DNA of 64,000 bases from Marinobacter sp. LA51 (lineage in GTDB: Bacteria > Pseudomonadota > Gammaproteobacteria > Pseudomonadales > Oleiphilaceae). The DNA lies in the NCBI RefSeq assembly GCF_030297175.1, contig NZ_AP028070.1:3410001-3474000 (forward strand). The letters are read 5' to 3'. Below the pieces are notes generated by a model. The model was not told the DNA's origin. It did no database searches and saw only the letters and a list, made by a program, of their open reading frames with translations. This document shows positions 20,725 to 30,645 of the stretch, one piece after another; the stretch's first letter is position 1, and the number at the start of each line of letters is the position of its first letter. The translations under genes were made by a program, and so were the position numbers.

Positions 20725-20747
20725 GCGGGGGCAAGCAATGCCCCCGC
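20725..20747 (+). repeat. Intra-operon hairpin
   Basis: GCGGGGGC and GCCCCCGC pair around AAGCAAT right after the aldehyde dehydrogenase stop. No T-run follows. It may protect the upstream mRNA or reduce read-through into the Tat lipoprotein and GMC genes. Confidence 0.45.
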
Positions 20748-20788
20748 CATCCAAAGCCCCAAGGACAATAACAAGAAGGGAACTCGCC

Positions 20789-21427
20789 ATGCTTGACCCG
20801 TCCGCCGCCCGATCGGGCGACACCGAATTTGCCCGGCTTGATCGCCGCAGCTTTCTGAAAAGCGGACTGGGCGGCACCCTGTTTCTCGCCACGGTCAGCA
20901 CCACCGCCGGACTGAGCGGCTGCGCAACAGCACCGGCTGGTCAGCTGGACGCTGTCGACACGCAAATGAAAACCAGCTACCAGTTCCGGTTCCTGACCCG
21001 GGACGATATCGAGCTGTTCGAGGCCCTGTTGCCTGCCATGTTTGGCCCGGCCCTGCCGGAACAACCTCAGGCGCGGCGTCTGGCCGTTGCCGGCACCATT
21101 GAGCGTATCGATGCCGGCATTGAAAACTTCGGGCCGGCCAATCAACAGGAACTGCGTCGGCTGTTCGACCTGCTGACCTTTGGTTTCACCCGGGTGACCA
21201 TCGCCCGTGTCTGGTCCCGCTGGCCCAATGTCAGCACCACCGACGCCAACGCCTTTCTGGAACGCTGGCGCACCAGCGGTATCGGCCTGTTCAACAATGG
21301 CTACATTGCCCTGACCAAGATCAGCAACGTCGCCTTCTACGGCGGCCATGACCAGTGGCACCTGTCGGGCTATCCGGGACCGCCCCAGTGGGCGGTTGAC
21401 GCCCTACCCCAATTCAAGACTGCCTGA
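20789..21427 (+). CDS. Tat-exported lipoprotein, gluconate-2-dehydrogenase subunit 3-like
   Basis: Small subunit expected to partner the next-door GMC oxidoreductase. The 212-residue precursor has a twin-arginine motif DRRSFLKSG (R19-R20) followed by a hydrophobic stretch and a lipobox LSGC with C45, so it is probably exported folded by Tat and lipidated. The mature part, with TRDDIELFEALLPAMF and NVAFYGGHDQWHLSGYPGPP, resembles the gamma subunit of membrane gluconate/alcohol dehydrogenases, which carries the signal for the signal-less catalytic subunit. The ATG at 20789 has GAAGGGAA upstream; an in-frame start 51 nt earlier would push the Tat motif inward. The GMC gene follows 26 nt later. 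Confidence 0.85.
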   Translation: MLDPSAARSGDTEFARLDRRSFLKSGLGGTLFLATVSTTAGLSGCATAPAGQLDAVDTQMKTSYQFRFLTRDDIELFEALLPAMFGPALPEQPQARRLAVAGTIERIDAGIENFGPANQQELRRLFDLLTFGFTRVTIARVWSRWPNVSTTDANAFLERWRTSGIGLFNNGYIALTKISNVAFYGGHDQWHLSGYPGPPQWAVDALPQFKTA

Positions 21428-21453
21428 TTCCACGCTCAGTAACGGAGCTATCC

Positions 21454-23046
21454 ATGTCGTTAACCGATCGCATTGCCCGGGGCCTGGAAGCAGGCTGGAA
21501 AGTAACCGATGCCACCACCCTGACCGACCACCAGACCCACGAAGCCGATGTGATCGTCATCGGGACTGGCGCCGGCGGTGGCACCACCGCTGAAATCCTG
21601 GCCAAGAACGGGCTGTCCGTGATCCTGGTAGAAGAAGGCCGGCTGTACTACCAGAAAGACTTCACCATGGATGAGCACAGCGCCTACGCCAGTCTGTATC
21701 AGGAGGGCATGAGCCGGACCACCCAGGACGGCGCCATCGCCATTCTTCAGGGCCGTTGTGTGGGTGGATCGACCACGGTGAATTGGACTTCCAGCTTTCG
21801 CACCCCGGATCAAACCCTGACCTACTGGGCCGACAATTTCGGCCTGGACAACCTTAGCCCCGAGGCCATGGCCCCCTGGTTTGAAGGCCGGGAACAGCGG
21901 CACACCGTAGCGCCCTGGCAGACACCCCCGAACGTCAACAACGACATCCTGCGTCAGGGCTGCGAACAGCTCGGTTACAGCTGGCAGACCATTCCCCGGA
22001 ATGTAAAAGGATGCTGGAACCTGGGTTACTGCGGCGTGGGCTGCCCCACCAATGCCAAGCAGGGCGCGCTGATGACCACCATTCCCGGCGCCCTCGATCA
22101 TCAGGCCCGACTCTTCCACGGGCTCCGGGCAGAACGGCTGGTCATGGACCAGGACCGTATTGATCACCTGCAAGCCAGCGCCATGGGCGCGGACGGCATT
22201 ACCCCGTCCGGTGTCACGGTGACCCTGAAAGCCCGCCACTTTGTGGTTGCCGCCAGCGCCATCGGCTCGCCAGGTCTGCTGTTACGTTCGGACATTCCGG
22301 ATCCCCACGCCCGTGTTGGCAAGCGCTCGTTCATCCATCCGGTGAACGCCACCATTGCCCAGATGCCGGAAAAAGTGGATCCGTTTTACGGTGCGCCCCA
22401 GTCAATCTACTCAGATGAGTTCAACTTCAAGAATGGCGTGGATGGACCAGCCGGCTTCAAGCTGGAGGTTCCGCCACTGCATCCGGGCATGTCGGCGGGC
22501 GTGATTCCGGGCCACGGGCCGGAACAGATTGACGCCATGGCGGGCCTACCCTGGACCCAGTCTGTTATCGCCCTGATGCGAGACGGTTTCCATCCCGAAA
22601 GCCCCGGGGGCACGGTGACCCTGCGCGACGACGGCTCACCGGTTCTGGACTACCCGATCACAGATTACCTCTGGCATGGGCTGAAACAGGCCTACCTGAC
22701 CATGGCGGAGATTCAATTTGCCGCCGGCGCAAGCAAGGTCCGGCTGGTGCACCTCGACTCAAACTGGTACACCAGCTGGGGCGAAGCCAGGGCCGCCATC
22801 AACAGCATTGCCATGGAACCGCACCGGGTGCGGTTGTTTACTGCCCACCAGATGGGCGGCTGCAGCATGGGCCAGGATCCCCAAACCTCGGTGGTGAACG
22901 GCTTCGGTGAGCACCATCAAGTCAGCAACCTGAGCGTACACGATGCTTCGGTGTTCCCGACCAGCATTGGTGCCAACCCACAGCTGTCGATCTATGCCCT
23001 GGCAGCTCGGAACAGCGCACGGCTGGCAGCTAAGCTGACGAGCTGA
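21454..23046 (+). CDS. GMC-family FAD-dependent oxidoreductase (alcohol/sugar dehydrogenase)
   Basis: Flavoenzyme of 530 residues that oxidises an alcohol or sugar. The FAD-binding loop GTGAGGG lies at 37-43, the second GMC signature is visible as CVGGSTTVNWTSSFRTP, and the C-terminus carries HQMGGCSMG (near 465) and GANPQLSIYALAARNS. It has no signal peptide of its own. It follows the Tat lipoprotein by 26 nt, so it is probably carried out as a complex with that partner, as in gluconate 2-dehydrogenase. The usual third subunit, a multi-heme cytochrome c, is absent from this window; electrons would need another acceptor. The preceding aldehyde dehydrogenase points to a primary alcohol as substrate. 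GGAGC precedes the ATG. Confidence 0.9.
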   Translation: MSLTDRIARGLEAGWKVTDATTLTDHQTHEADVIVIGTGAGGGTTAEILAKNGLSVILVEEGRLYYQKDFTMDEHSAYASLYQEGMSRTTQDGAIAILQGRCVGGSTTVNWTSSFRTPDQTLTYWADNFGLDNLSPEAMAPWFEGREQRHTVAPWQTPPNVNNDILRQGCEQLGYSWQTIPRNVKGCWNLGYCGVGCPTNAKQGALMTTIPGALDHQARLFHGLRAERLVMDQDRIDHLQASAMGADGITPSGVTVTLKARHFVVAASAIGSPGLLLRSDIPDPHARVGKRSFIHPVNATIAQMPEKVDPFYGAPQSIYSDEFNFKNGVDGPAGFKLEVPPLHPGMSAGVIPGHGPEQIDAMAGLPWTQSVIALMRDGFHPESPGGTVTLRDDGSPVLDYPITDYLWHGLKQAYLTMAEIQFAAGASKVRLVHLDSNWYTSWGEARAAINSIAMEPHRVRLFTAHQMGGCSMGQDPQTSVVNGFGEHHQVSNLSVHDASVFPTSIGANPQLSIYALAARNSARLAAKLTS

Positions 23047-23595
<549 letters not shown>

Positions 23596-23611
23596 GGAAA
23601 CGGTGGCGTGA

Positions 23612-23641
23612 GTGACCAGGCCCTGGCCGGGGCCCGGTCAC
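23612..23641. terminator. Hairpin between convergent coaD and DUF945 genes
   Basis: GTGACCAGGCCC and GGGCCCGGTCAC pair (11 of 12) around a 6-nt loop. It sits in the 58-nt convergent gap and probably ends both transcripts, though T-runs are poor. Confidence 0.6.
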
Positions 23642-23653
23642 GTTTAACGTTGC

Positions 23654-24943
23654 TTAGAGCAACGGTGGCAGCGGAATTTCCATGCCGTTCACGTCCACCA
23701 TCAGATCCTTCATCACCGCCTTCATCACCAGCTGGTCGCCGTCTTTGATCAGCAGACCCTGCTTGATCATCGGCGCGAGCTGCATACGTACACTCGGGTA
23801 ATTCTCAGCCAACGCTGATGGCGCGCTCAGCTGCATGTCGCCGGTCAGCCGTTGCATCACCATCAACATGCCCGCGCGCTCGTCGGCGCTGAGTTCCGGA
23901 TGACGAATAGTGACATTACCGGTGACCACGCCCTCTGGGGTGCTCAGACTCAGCTGTGGCATACCCACCGAAAATCCGGCCGAGGCCAGCTCGCGCAAGG
24001 CCAAATTGATCTGCTGCATGGCCGCCATTTGCTGCTCCGGCTCCGCTGGCGCCGAGGTTCCGTTTTGCAGCATCACAGTCTGCAGATCGGACATGCCCTG
24101 GGTAAGAGAGCTCCAGCTAGCCAGATCCAGATTTTCCAGAGCGAATTCCACCCGGTGGGGGCCGTAGCCCTGGCCACCACGAATGATCTCCTCCAGTTCT
24201 AAAGTCACACGGGAATCCAGGCGGGTTTGCTCTGGGTTGGTCTCGGTGCTGCTGGACAGACTGAAGTCCCGGAACTCAACCGGCGGATCGGCCCGATGGA
24301 CCACCGTCATTGACCCAACCTCAAGCTCACCGGCACCCGTCCAGACGTCCGCCATCAGGTGATTCAGGCTTTGCTCCATATGAATGTCGGCCATACGGAT
24401 ATCGATTTCAGGGCCGGACAGGCTGAGTGTCGGCCATACCATCAGCGCGTCGGCCTGAGAGCCCGTATCGCTAATTTCGATACGCGCCAGACCACCGCTG
24501 GTGTTCAGGGTTTCGCCAGTGACCTCGTTGGTCATGGTCATCACCGGCGCCTCAAGCTCCAGCGTGGCACTTCCCCACAGACGGGTTTCCAGGGTCAGCT
24601 TCGGTTTGGCCTCGGGAAACCAGTCACGCCCTTCCGGCGACCAACCGCCCACCGGTTCGAAATTCAGCAAGCTGCCGGTGACACCGTGGGTCACCTTGGC
24701 CCGATACTCGACCTGGTGTGACTCTCCGGTCTCCGGATTCTGCACCACTAGAGCCCCGGTCAGCTCCGAGCCCAAGACTCCGCGACGATAGGCGCCGGTT
24801 TCCATCTTCAGGAACGACTGGGCACGATTCATCTCCTCGGTCGCCTGCTGCCACTGCTGCTCCGTGACAAAGCCGACAACCCAGGGCATGGCCCCAGCTA
24901 CCGCCAACACCGCAACGCCGGTGATTATCCATTTTTTCTGCAA
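23654..24943 (-). CDS. DUF945 family protein (YdgA-like)
   Basis: Unknown-function protein of the DUF945/YdgA family, 429 residues. It has one N-terminal membrane segment (about 6-27, IITGVAVLAVAGAMPWVVGF), then a beta-rich periplasmic body with family features such as GVLGSELTGALVV, VTHGVTGSLL and repeated strand patterns that resemble lipid-transfer AsmA-type folds. Start is a TTG at 24943 with GGAGACAGG upstream. It follows ppk1 by 14 nt on the same strand, so the two share a transcript. The YdgA family has no settled biochemical role. Confidence 0.85.
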   Translation of the reverse strand: MQKKWIITGVAVLAVAGAMPWVVGFVTEQQWQQATEEMNRAQSFLKMETGAYRRGVLGSELTGALVVQNPETGESHQVEYRAKVTHGVTGSLLNFEPVGGWSPEGRDWFPEAKPKLTLETRLWGSATLELEAPVMTMTNEVTGETLNTSGGLARIEISDTGSQADALMVWPTLSLSGPEIDIRMADIHMEQSLNHLMADVWTGAGELEVGSMTVVHRADPPVEFRDFSLSSSTETNPEQTRLDSRVTLELEEIIRGGQGYGPHRVEFALENLDLASWSSLTQGMSDLQTVMLQNGTSAPAEPEQQMAAMQQINLALRELASAGFSVGMPQLSLSTPEGVVTGNVTIRHPELSADERAGMLMVMQRLTGDMQLSAPSALAENYPSVRMQLAPMIKQGLLIKDGDQLVMKAVMKDLMVDVNGMEIPLPPLL

Positions 24944-24957
24944 GACCTGTCTCCGTC

Positions 24958-27099
24958 TCAGGATTTACCGGTTAGTCGCTCGAGCAACACCAGTTGAGAT
25001 GCCAGCCGTTCTTCACCTTCGGCCGGTTGTTTCTGCACGTAACTGCCATCTGACAGCAACGCCCAGGACTGACAATTGTCCGCCAGGTAGGTATCCAGAT
25101 CCTCACGCATTCGAGCCACCAGCGCCGGATCCTCAATCGGGAACGCAGTCTCTACCCGGCTGAGCAAATTCCGCTCCATACCGTCGGCACTGGAGCAGTA
25201 CACATCCGGGCGCCCCTTGTTGCCAAAGTAGTACACCCGGGTATGTTCCAGGAAACGACCAATGATCGAGCGGACCCGGATATTATTAGACAGACCCGGG
25301 ACCTCCGGTCTGAGGCAGCATATCCCGCGGATAATCAGATCAATTTTCACGCCCGCCTGGGAGGCCCGGTACAGCGCCTTGATCATTTGTGGCTCAGTCA
25401 GCGCATTGAATTTGATAATGATCCGCCCCTTATCGCCAAAGCCGGCCTCACGATCAATCAGACTGAGCAGCCTGGAGTGCAAGGTAAACGGGGCATGAAA
25501 CAGCTTCTTTATCTTCAGCGCCTTGCCCATGCCGGTCAGCTGCTGGAACAGCTTGTTGACGTCATCACTAATGGAATCGTCGCAGGTCATGAAACTGTAG
25601 TCAGTGTACAGGCGGGCGTTCCCGGCGTGGTAGTTGCCAGTACCCAGATGCACATAGCGCCGCAGCTTGCCCTCTTCCCGGCGGACGATGAGAATCATCT
25701 TGGCGTGGGTTTTGTAACCAACCACCCCGTACACCACGATCACACCCGCCTCTTGCAGCCGGCTTGCCAGCTCCAGGTTTTCGGCCTCACTGAACCGCGC
25801 CCGCAATTCGATTACCGCCGTCACTTCCTTGCCGCGCCGGGCAGCATCCGCCAGCGCTTCGACGATCTCAGAATCCGCCCCGGTACGGTACAGGGTCTGG
25901 CGAATCGCCAACACCTGGGGATCCTTGGCGGCCTGGCGCAGCAGATCCACAACCGGACTGAAATTCTCATACGGATGCAGCAACAGGATCGGCTGCTTAC
26001 GGATACTGTCGAACATCGAATCCTTGCTGCGGATCGGCTTCGGGATCGAAGGCGAGAAACCGGAATAAGTCAGGTCCGGGCGATCCACCAGACCACCCAC
26101 CGCCATCAGCCGGGTCAGGTTAACCGGTCCGTGAACCTGATACAGGTCCCGCGCAGTCAGGCCAAATTCGGTCAACAGGAACTGGGTCAGTTCATCCGGG
26201 CAGTTGTCTGCCACTTCCAACCGTACGCCATCGCCAAAGCGACGACTGAGCAGCTCGCCCCGGAGCGCTGACGCCAGGTCGTCCAGATCGTCCTCGAGCT
26301 CAAGGTCGGCATTCCGGGTCAGGCGGAACTGATAGCAGCCCTTCACTTCCATGCCCGGGAACAGCTCGTCGGCGTGGGCGTGGATCATCGATGACAGGAA
26401 CACCAGATTCTCGCCACCGTCGCAGACATCGTCCGGCAGACGCACCAGGCGCGGCAGTGATCGCGGGGCCGGCACGATGGCCATGCCGGTTTCCCGACCA
26501 AAGGCGTCCTTACCATCAAGCTCAACGATGAAGTTCAGACTCTTGTTGACCAGACGTGGGAACGGGTGCGACGGGTCCAGCCCGATGGGACTGACCACCG
26601 GCAGAATCTCTTCTTCGAAGTAAGTACGCACCCACTCGGCCTGGGCCGGTGTCCACTCGCGGCGACGGACAAAGTGGATGTTCTGCTGCTCCATTTCCGG
26701 AATCAGCACGTTGTTGATAATGTCGTACTGCTCGTGGATATACTCGTGAGCAACCCGGCTGATCTCGGCCAGCGCCTGCTCCGGCATCATGCCGTCCATG
26801 CCCACGGTTTCCCGGCCATACTTCATCTGCTGACGCAGACCGGCAACCCGGATCTCGAAGAACTCGTCCATATTGCTGCTGAAAATGCAGCAGAAAATCA
26901 GCCGGTTGATCAACGGGTGGGTGGTATCCAGCGCCTGCTTAAGGACCCGGTAGTTGAACTGCAGCTGACTGATTTCCCGATTAAAGTAGTTCTCACTGGC
27001 GTCCAGATTGAGACTCTCACCAAGCGCCGGCATGTCCACCGGGGCCGGCACATTCTGGTCGGGGTCAGCCTTAAGCTTCTTGGCGGTTTCCGTAGTCAT
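24958..27099 (-). CDS. ppk1: Polyphosphate kinase 1
   Basis: Makes long-chain polyphosphate from ATP. The 713-residue protein shows the four-domain PPK1 layout: N-domain starting YFNREISQLQFNYRVLKQAL, head domain, and two phospholipase D-like C domains. The catalytic phospho-histidine is H484 in YVHLGTGNYH, with a second His at 491, then ARLYTDYSFMT; the partner HxK-type segment IELRARFSEAENLELASRLQ lies before it and the C2 domain has SSADGMERNL. GAGGAA precedes the ATG. hemB lies 67 nt upstream, DUF945 14 nt downstream. A Pho regulon elsewhere in the window (phoB–phoR, pitA) fits an active phosphate economy, but no Pho box was seen here. Confidence 0.96.
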   Translation of the reverse strand: MTTETAKKLKADPDQNVPAPVDMPALGESLNLDASENYFNREISQLQFNYRVLKQALDTTHPLINRLIFCCIFSSNMDEFFEIRVAGLRQQMKYGRETVGMDGMMPEQALAEISRVAHEYIHEQYDIINNVLIPEMEQQNIHFVRRREWTPAQAEWVRTYFEEEILPVVSPIGLDPSHPFPRLVNKSLNFIVELDGKDAFGRETGMAIVPAPRSLPRLVRLPDDVCDGGENLVFLSSMIHAHADELFPGMEVKGCYQFRLTRNADLELEDDLDDLASALRGELLSRRFGDGVRLEVADNCPDELTQFLLTEFGLTARDLYQVHGPVNLTRLMAVGGLVDRPDLTYSGFSPSIPKPIRSKDSMFDSIRKQPILLLHPYENFSPVVDLLRQAAKDPQVLAIRQTLYRTGADSEIVEALADAARRGKEVTAVIELRARFSEAENLELASRLQEAGVIVVYGVVGYKTHAKMILIVRREEGKLRRYVHLGTGNYHAGNARLYTDYSFMTCDDSISDDVNKLFQQLTGMGKALKIKKLFHAPFTLHSRLLSLIDREAGFGDKGRIIIKFNALTEPQMIKALYRASQAGVKIDLIIRGICCLRPEVPGLSNNIRVRSIIGRFLEHTRVYYFGNKGRPDVYCSSADGMERNLLSRVETAFPIEDPALVARMREDLDTYLADNCQSWALLSDGSYVQKQPAEGEERLASQLVLLERLTGKS

Positions 27100-27166
27100 A
27101 GTTCCTCAATTCCGTTCTGTGGCGTGAGCGGCGGACACCGGCCACGCAATCATGTCGTCCGTGGTT

Positions 27167-28324
<1,158 letters not shown>

Positions 28325-29401
28325 TTACCGGATTGAATCCAGGGCCTGGGCGCGAACCCGCTCCGTATCCGTAAAGTGCTGATCGCGCAGATCGGCAATG
28401 GCCTGCTTCAGCTCGGGCCCGGCCAGCCCGGAGGTCAGCAGGCTTTGGCGCTGGGCGGAGTAAGCTTGCCAGCGCTGATTCCAATTCGCCTGCTCCTGCT
28501 CCAGGACCTGCAGCCGTTGCGCCGTTTCGATGCCGAAGGCCTCGCGCCGCCAGTTCTGCAGCGCCTCGGGGTCATCGGCCAGTTCCTGGCGCGCCTGTTC
28601 GTAGTCGCTGAACCGGCGGGTTTCCCGACGCGCCTGCCGCAATGGGTCGGGCAAGGCATCTTCGGCCTGCGCCAGGGCCACCCGGCGCTGTTCCTCGGTC
28701 AGGTTTGGGTCGCGGCTGATCCGGAGTTTCTCGATCTGAAAACGATCGATCGCCTCGTCCTGGGCAAAAAATGCGTCGGCGGTGGCACTGTCGAGCCAGG
28801 TTCGGCGCAGGGCCTGAATTTCCTGCATGCGTTGGTGCATCTGCACCGCATCCAGCTCGGTGCCGCCGCCATAGCCGGCCTCTAGATCGGAAATCGCCAG
28901 TTTGTAATCAAGGTAGGCGCGCAAGGTATCCAGGGCCTGGGTTCGTGCGGGTTCCTGCAGCGCCAGCAGTGTTTGTTCAATACGGGCGACTAACTGCTCC
29001 AACGATTCCTCCCCGAGCGCCGATAGATAGTATTCAAACAACTGTCGCAGTGCCGGCGTTGGAATCAGGTCGCCGACACTGTCCACCTGGTTCCAGCCAC
29101 CGGGCACCGAGGTACCCACCAACGAGGCCGGCAGCTGCTCCGGCACCGAAACAGTTTTAGCCTGGCCGACCAGCGTTGATGGCACCGTGGCCGTGGAAGC
29201 AGATGCCAGGCCAGTGCTGGATTCGGTTTCAGAGGGACGGAATTCGGTCGAGGTCTGCGCCGGAGCAGCAGCGTGTGACGTCAGCAAATACCAGCCGAAC
29301 ATCACCAGCAGAGACAGGATTAACGGAATCAGAATGTGCGGGCGAGCAAGCGATCTCATGGTCTGCGCGAATCCGTGGTGTTTGGGTGCGGGCGTATTCA
29401 T
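28325..29401 (-). CDS. lifO: Lipase chaperone (lipase modulator)
   Basis: Membrane-anchored steric foldase that folds secreted subfamily I.1/I.2 lipases in the periplasm. The 358-residue protein has an N-terminal membrane segment (about 23-41), an Ala/Ser/Thr/Pro-rich linker (45-95) and then the foldase body. The conserved motif appears at 119-131 as RQLFEYYLSALGE, matching the canonical R-x-x-F-D-Y-(F/C)-L-S-A with a D-to-E change. The body is long-helical (LTEEQRRVALAQAEDALPDP, RRETRRFSDYEQARQEL). Lipase genes normally lie directly upstream in the same direction; here the upstream gene is a 73-residue protein with its own terminator, so the chaperone is apparently separated from its client. 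Confidence 0.85.
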   Translation of the reverse strand: MNTPAPKHHGFAQTMRSLARPHILIPLILSLLVMFGWYLLTSHAAAPAQTSTEFRPSETESSTGLASASTATVPSTLVGQAKTVSVPEQLPASLVGTSVPGGWNQVDSVGDLIPTPALRQLFEYYLSALGEESLEQLVARIEQTLLALQEPARTQALDTLRAYLDYKLAISDLEAGYGGGTELDAVQMHQRMQEIQALRRTWLDSATADAFFAQDEAIDRFQIEKLRISRDPNLTEEQRRVALAQAEDALPDPLRQARRETRRFSDYEQARQELADDPEALQNWRREAFGIETAQRLQVLEQEQANWNQRWQAYSAQRQSLLTSGLAGPELKQAIADLRDQHFTDTERVRAQALDSIR

Positions 29402-29477
29402 TCAAATCCGCCAGAAAGGAATGGCACGAGGATAGACCAGCGCGGGACCAGCTGCCGAGAACGGGGTCAAAAACAGA

Positions 29478-29498
29478 GCCGGGGCTAATCGCCCCGGC
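29478..29498 (-). terminator. Rho-independent terminator after the SutA-like gene
   Basis: GCCGGGGC and GCCCCGGC pair around a 5-nt loop; reading leftward, TCTGTTTTTG follows. It sits 16 nt past the small gene and separates it from the lipase chaperone. Confidence 0.88.
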
Positions 29499-29513
29499 CT
29501 GAATTGGCATTAA

Positions 29514-29735
29514 TCACAAGGATCGGTTGTTAAAACCTACAGCAACTTTACGCGGTGCGTCTGAGCGGAAGAGGGTATCAATCTCATGGATCTCTCCACC
29601 CTGACTCAGGTAAGCCTCGATATCAGCCTGCAGCTGCGCCCGAACCCGTGCCCGACCAGCAATGGAATGACTGTCATCGCTGTCGTGGCCCCAGTTTCCG
29701 GGTTGTTCAAGATTGCTTTCGTCGAATTCACTCAT
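29514..29735 (-). CDS. Small acidic protein, possible SutA-like RNA polymerase associate
   Basis: A 73-residue protein with an acidic, disordered N-terminus (MSEFDESNLEQPGNWGHDSD) followed by a helix and RAQLQADIEAYLSQGGEIHE, ending in a basic tail. From memory, this arrangement (acidic tail, A-x-x-x-x-F/Y-L-x-x-GG-x-I/V-x-E-I, then a conserved C-terminus) resembles the last part of Pseudomonas SutA, which binds RNA polymerase in slow growth. It is shorter than SutA (about 105 residues), and I cannot confirm homology without a search. GGGGAGAG precedes the ATG. It stands as its own unit with a strong terminator. Confidence 0.6.
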   Translation of the reverse strand: MSEFDESNLEQPGNWGHDSDDSHSIAGRARVRAQLQADIEAYLSQGGEIHEIDTLFRSDAPRKVAVGFNNRSL

Positions 29736-29981
29736 AATGCTCTCCCCATCAACGAAAACAGAGAATCGAGTGCCGGCGCGCCCCGCAGGGCAACTACACT
29801 CAGTCTCGACGAACGGCCGGCTTTGGCGTCGTCTTGGCGTCTTTATAATCCTGTTTCGGTGACCGCGCTATTTCAATCAAACCCATTTTTTGTAATTTTT
29901 TGTAACCACCAATAAAGCACTGATTTTATGTGACAAAATAGGACTCAATTAGGAGCCAATGAAATTGACACAAAGAATGAA

Positions 29982-29994
29982 TAGTGATTCACTA
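29982..29994. promoter_or_regulatory. 13-bp palindrome upstream of TetR/AidB genes
   Basis: TAGTGATTCACTA is a 6+1+6 perfect inverted repeat ending 16 bp before the TetR start at 30011, in an AT-rich 275-bp gap. It could be the autoregulatory operator of that TetR protein. Confidence 0.45.
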
Positions 29995-30010
29995 CTTCTA
30001 GGGAGCCGGC

Positions 30011-30643
30011 ATGGCTTATCGTGAAACGGAGAAGATGCGCCAGCGCAAGGCCGAGGCGCGGCAACGGATTGTTGACTGCACCTTCCAGTGCGTTGTGGAT
30101 GGCGGGTTCCGAAGCGCTCGCATTACCCGAATTGCAGATCTCGCAGGCGTTGCCACGGGCACCATTTACCGGCATTTCGAATCCCGGGAAGACCTGTTTG
30201 CCGGCGTGTTCCGGCTGGCCACCCAGCGCGAGGTCGACAAGGTCGCGGAAGCGCTGGCAACCGAGGGCAATGCCGCATCCCGCCTGGAAACGGCATTACG
30301 GCAATTTGCCGAACGCGCCCTGCGCGGCCCCATGATGGCATGGTCGCTGATTGCAGAGCCGGTCGACCCGAAAGTAGAAGAAGAACGACTGAAGTACCGC
30401 AAGGCCTACGCCAGCCTGTTCGAAACGGCGATTCGCGAAGGCATCTCCGAAGGCTGCCTGCCGGATCAGGACGCCCGCCAGAGCAGTACCTGTCTGGTGG
30501 GTGCCATTGCGGAAAGCCTTGTAGGTCCACTGTCACCAACTCAGGCCGGCCAGAATCCGGCGGCGACACCTGATAACACCGATGCACTGGTCAATTCCAT
30601 CATTCGCTTTTGCATGCAGGGACTGACCGGCACCAGGAGATAA
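30011..30643 (+). CDS. TetR-family transcriptional regulator
   Basis: A 210-residue one-component regulator. The HTH is clear (about 36-56, ITRIADLAGVATGTIYRHFE), with the typical following FAGVFRLA helix, and a helical ligand domain after it. GGGAG precedes the ATG at 30011. It lies 2 nt before an AidB-type acyl-CoA dehydrogenase gene and is probably cotranscribed with it, so it likely regulates that gene in response to an acyl or lipid ligand. The ligand is unknown. The 29982-29994 palindrome lies just upstream. Confidence 0.85.
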   Translation: MAYRETEKMRQRKAEARQRIVDCTFQCVVDGGFRSARITRIADLAGVATGTIYRHFESREDLFAGVFRLATQREVDKVAEALATEGNAASRLETALRQFAERALRGPMMAWSLIAEPVDPKVEEERLKYRKAYASLFETAIREGISEGCLPDQDARQSSTCLVGAIAESLVGPLSPTQAGQNPAATPDNTDALVNSIIRFCMQGLTGTRR

Positions 30644-30645
30644 CC

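Noticed and set aside
19697..21361. Long open frame (554 codons) on the minus strand opposite the aldehyde dehydrogenase and Tat lipoprotein genes
   Set aside because: High GC makes long antisense frames common; the translation has no recognisable domain and the plus strand carries clear genes with catalytic motifs.
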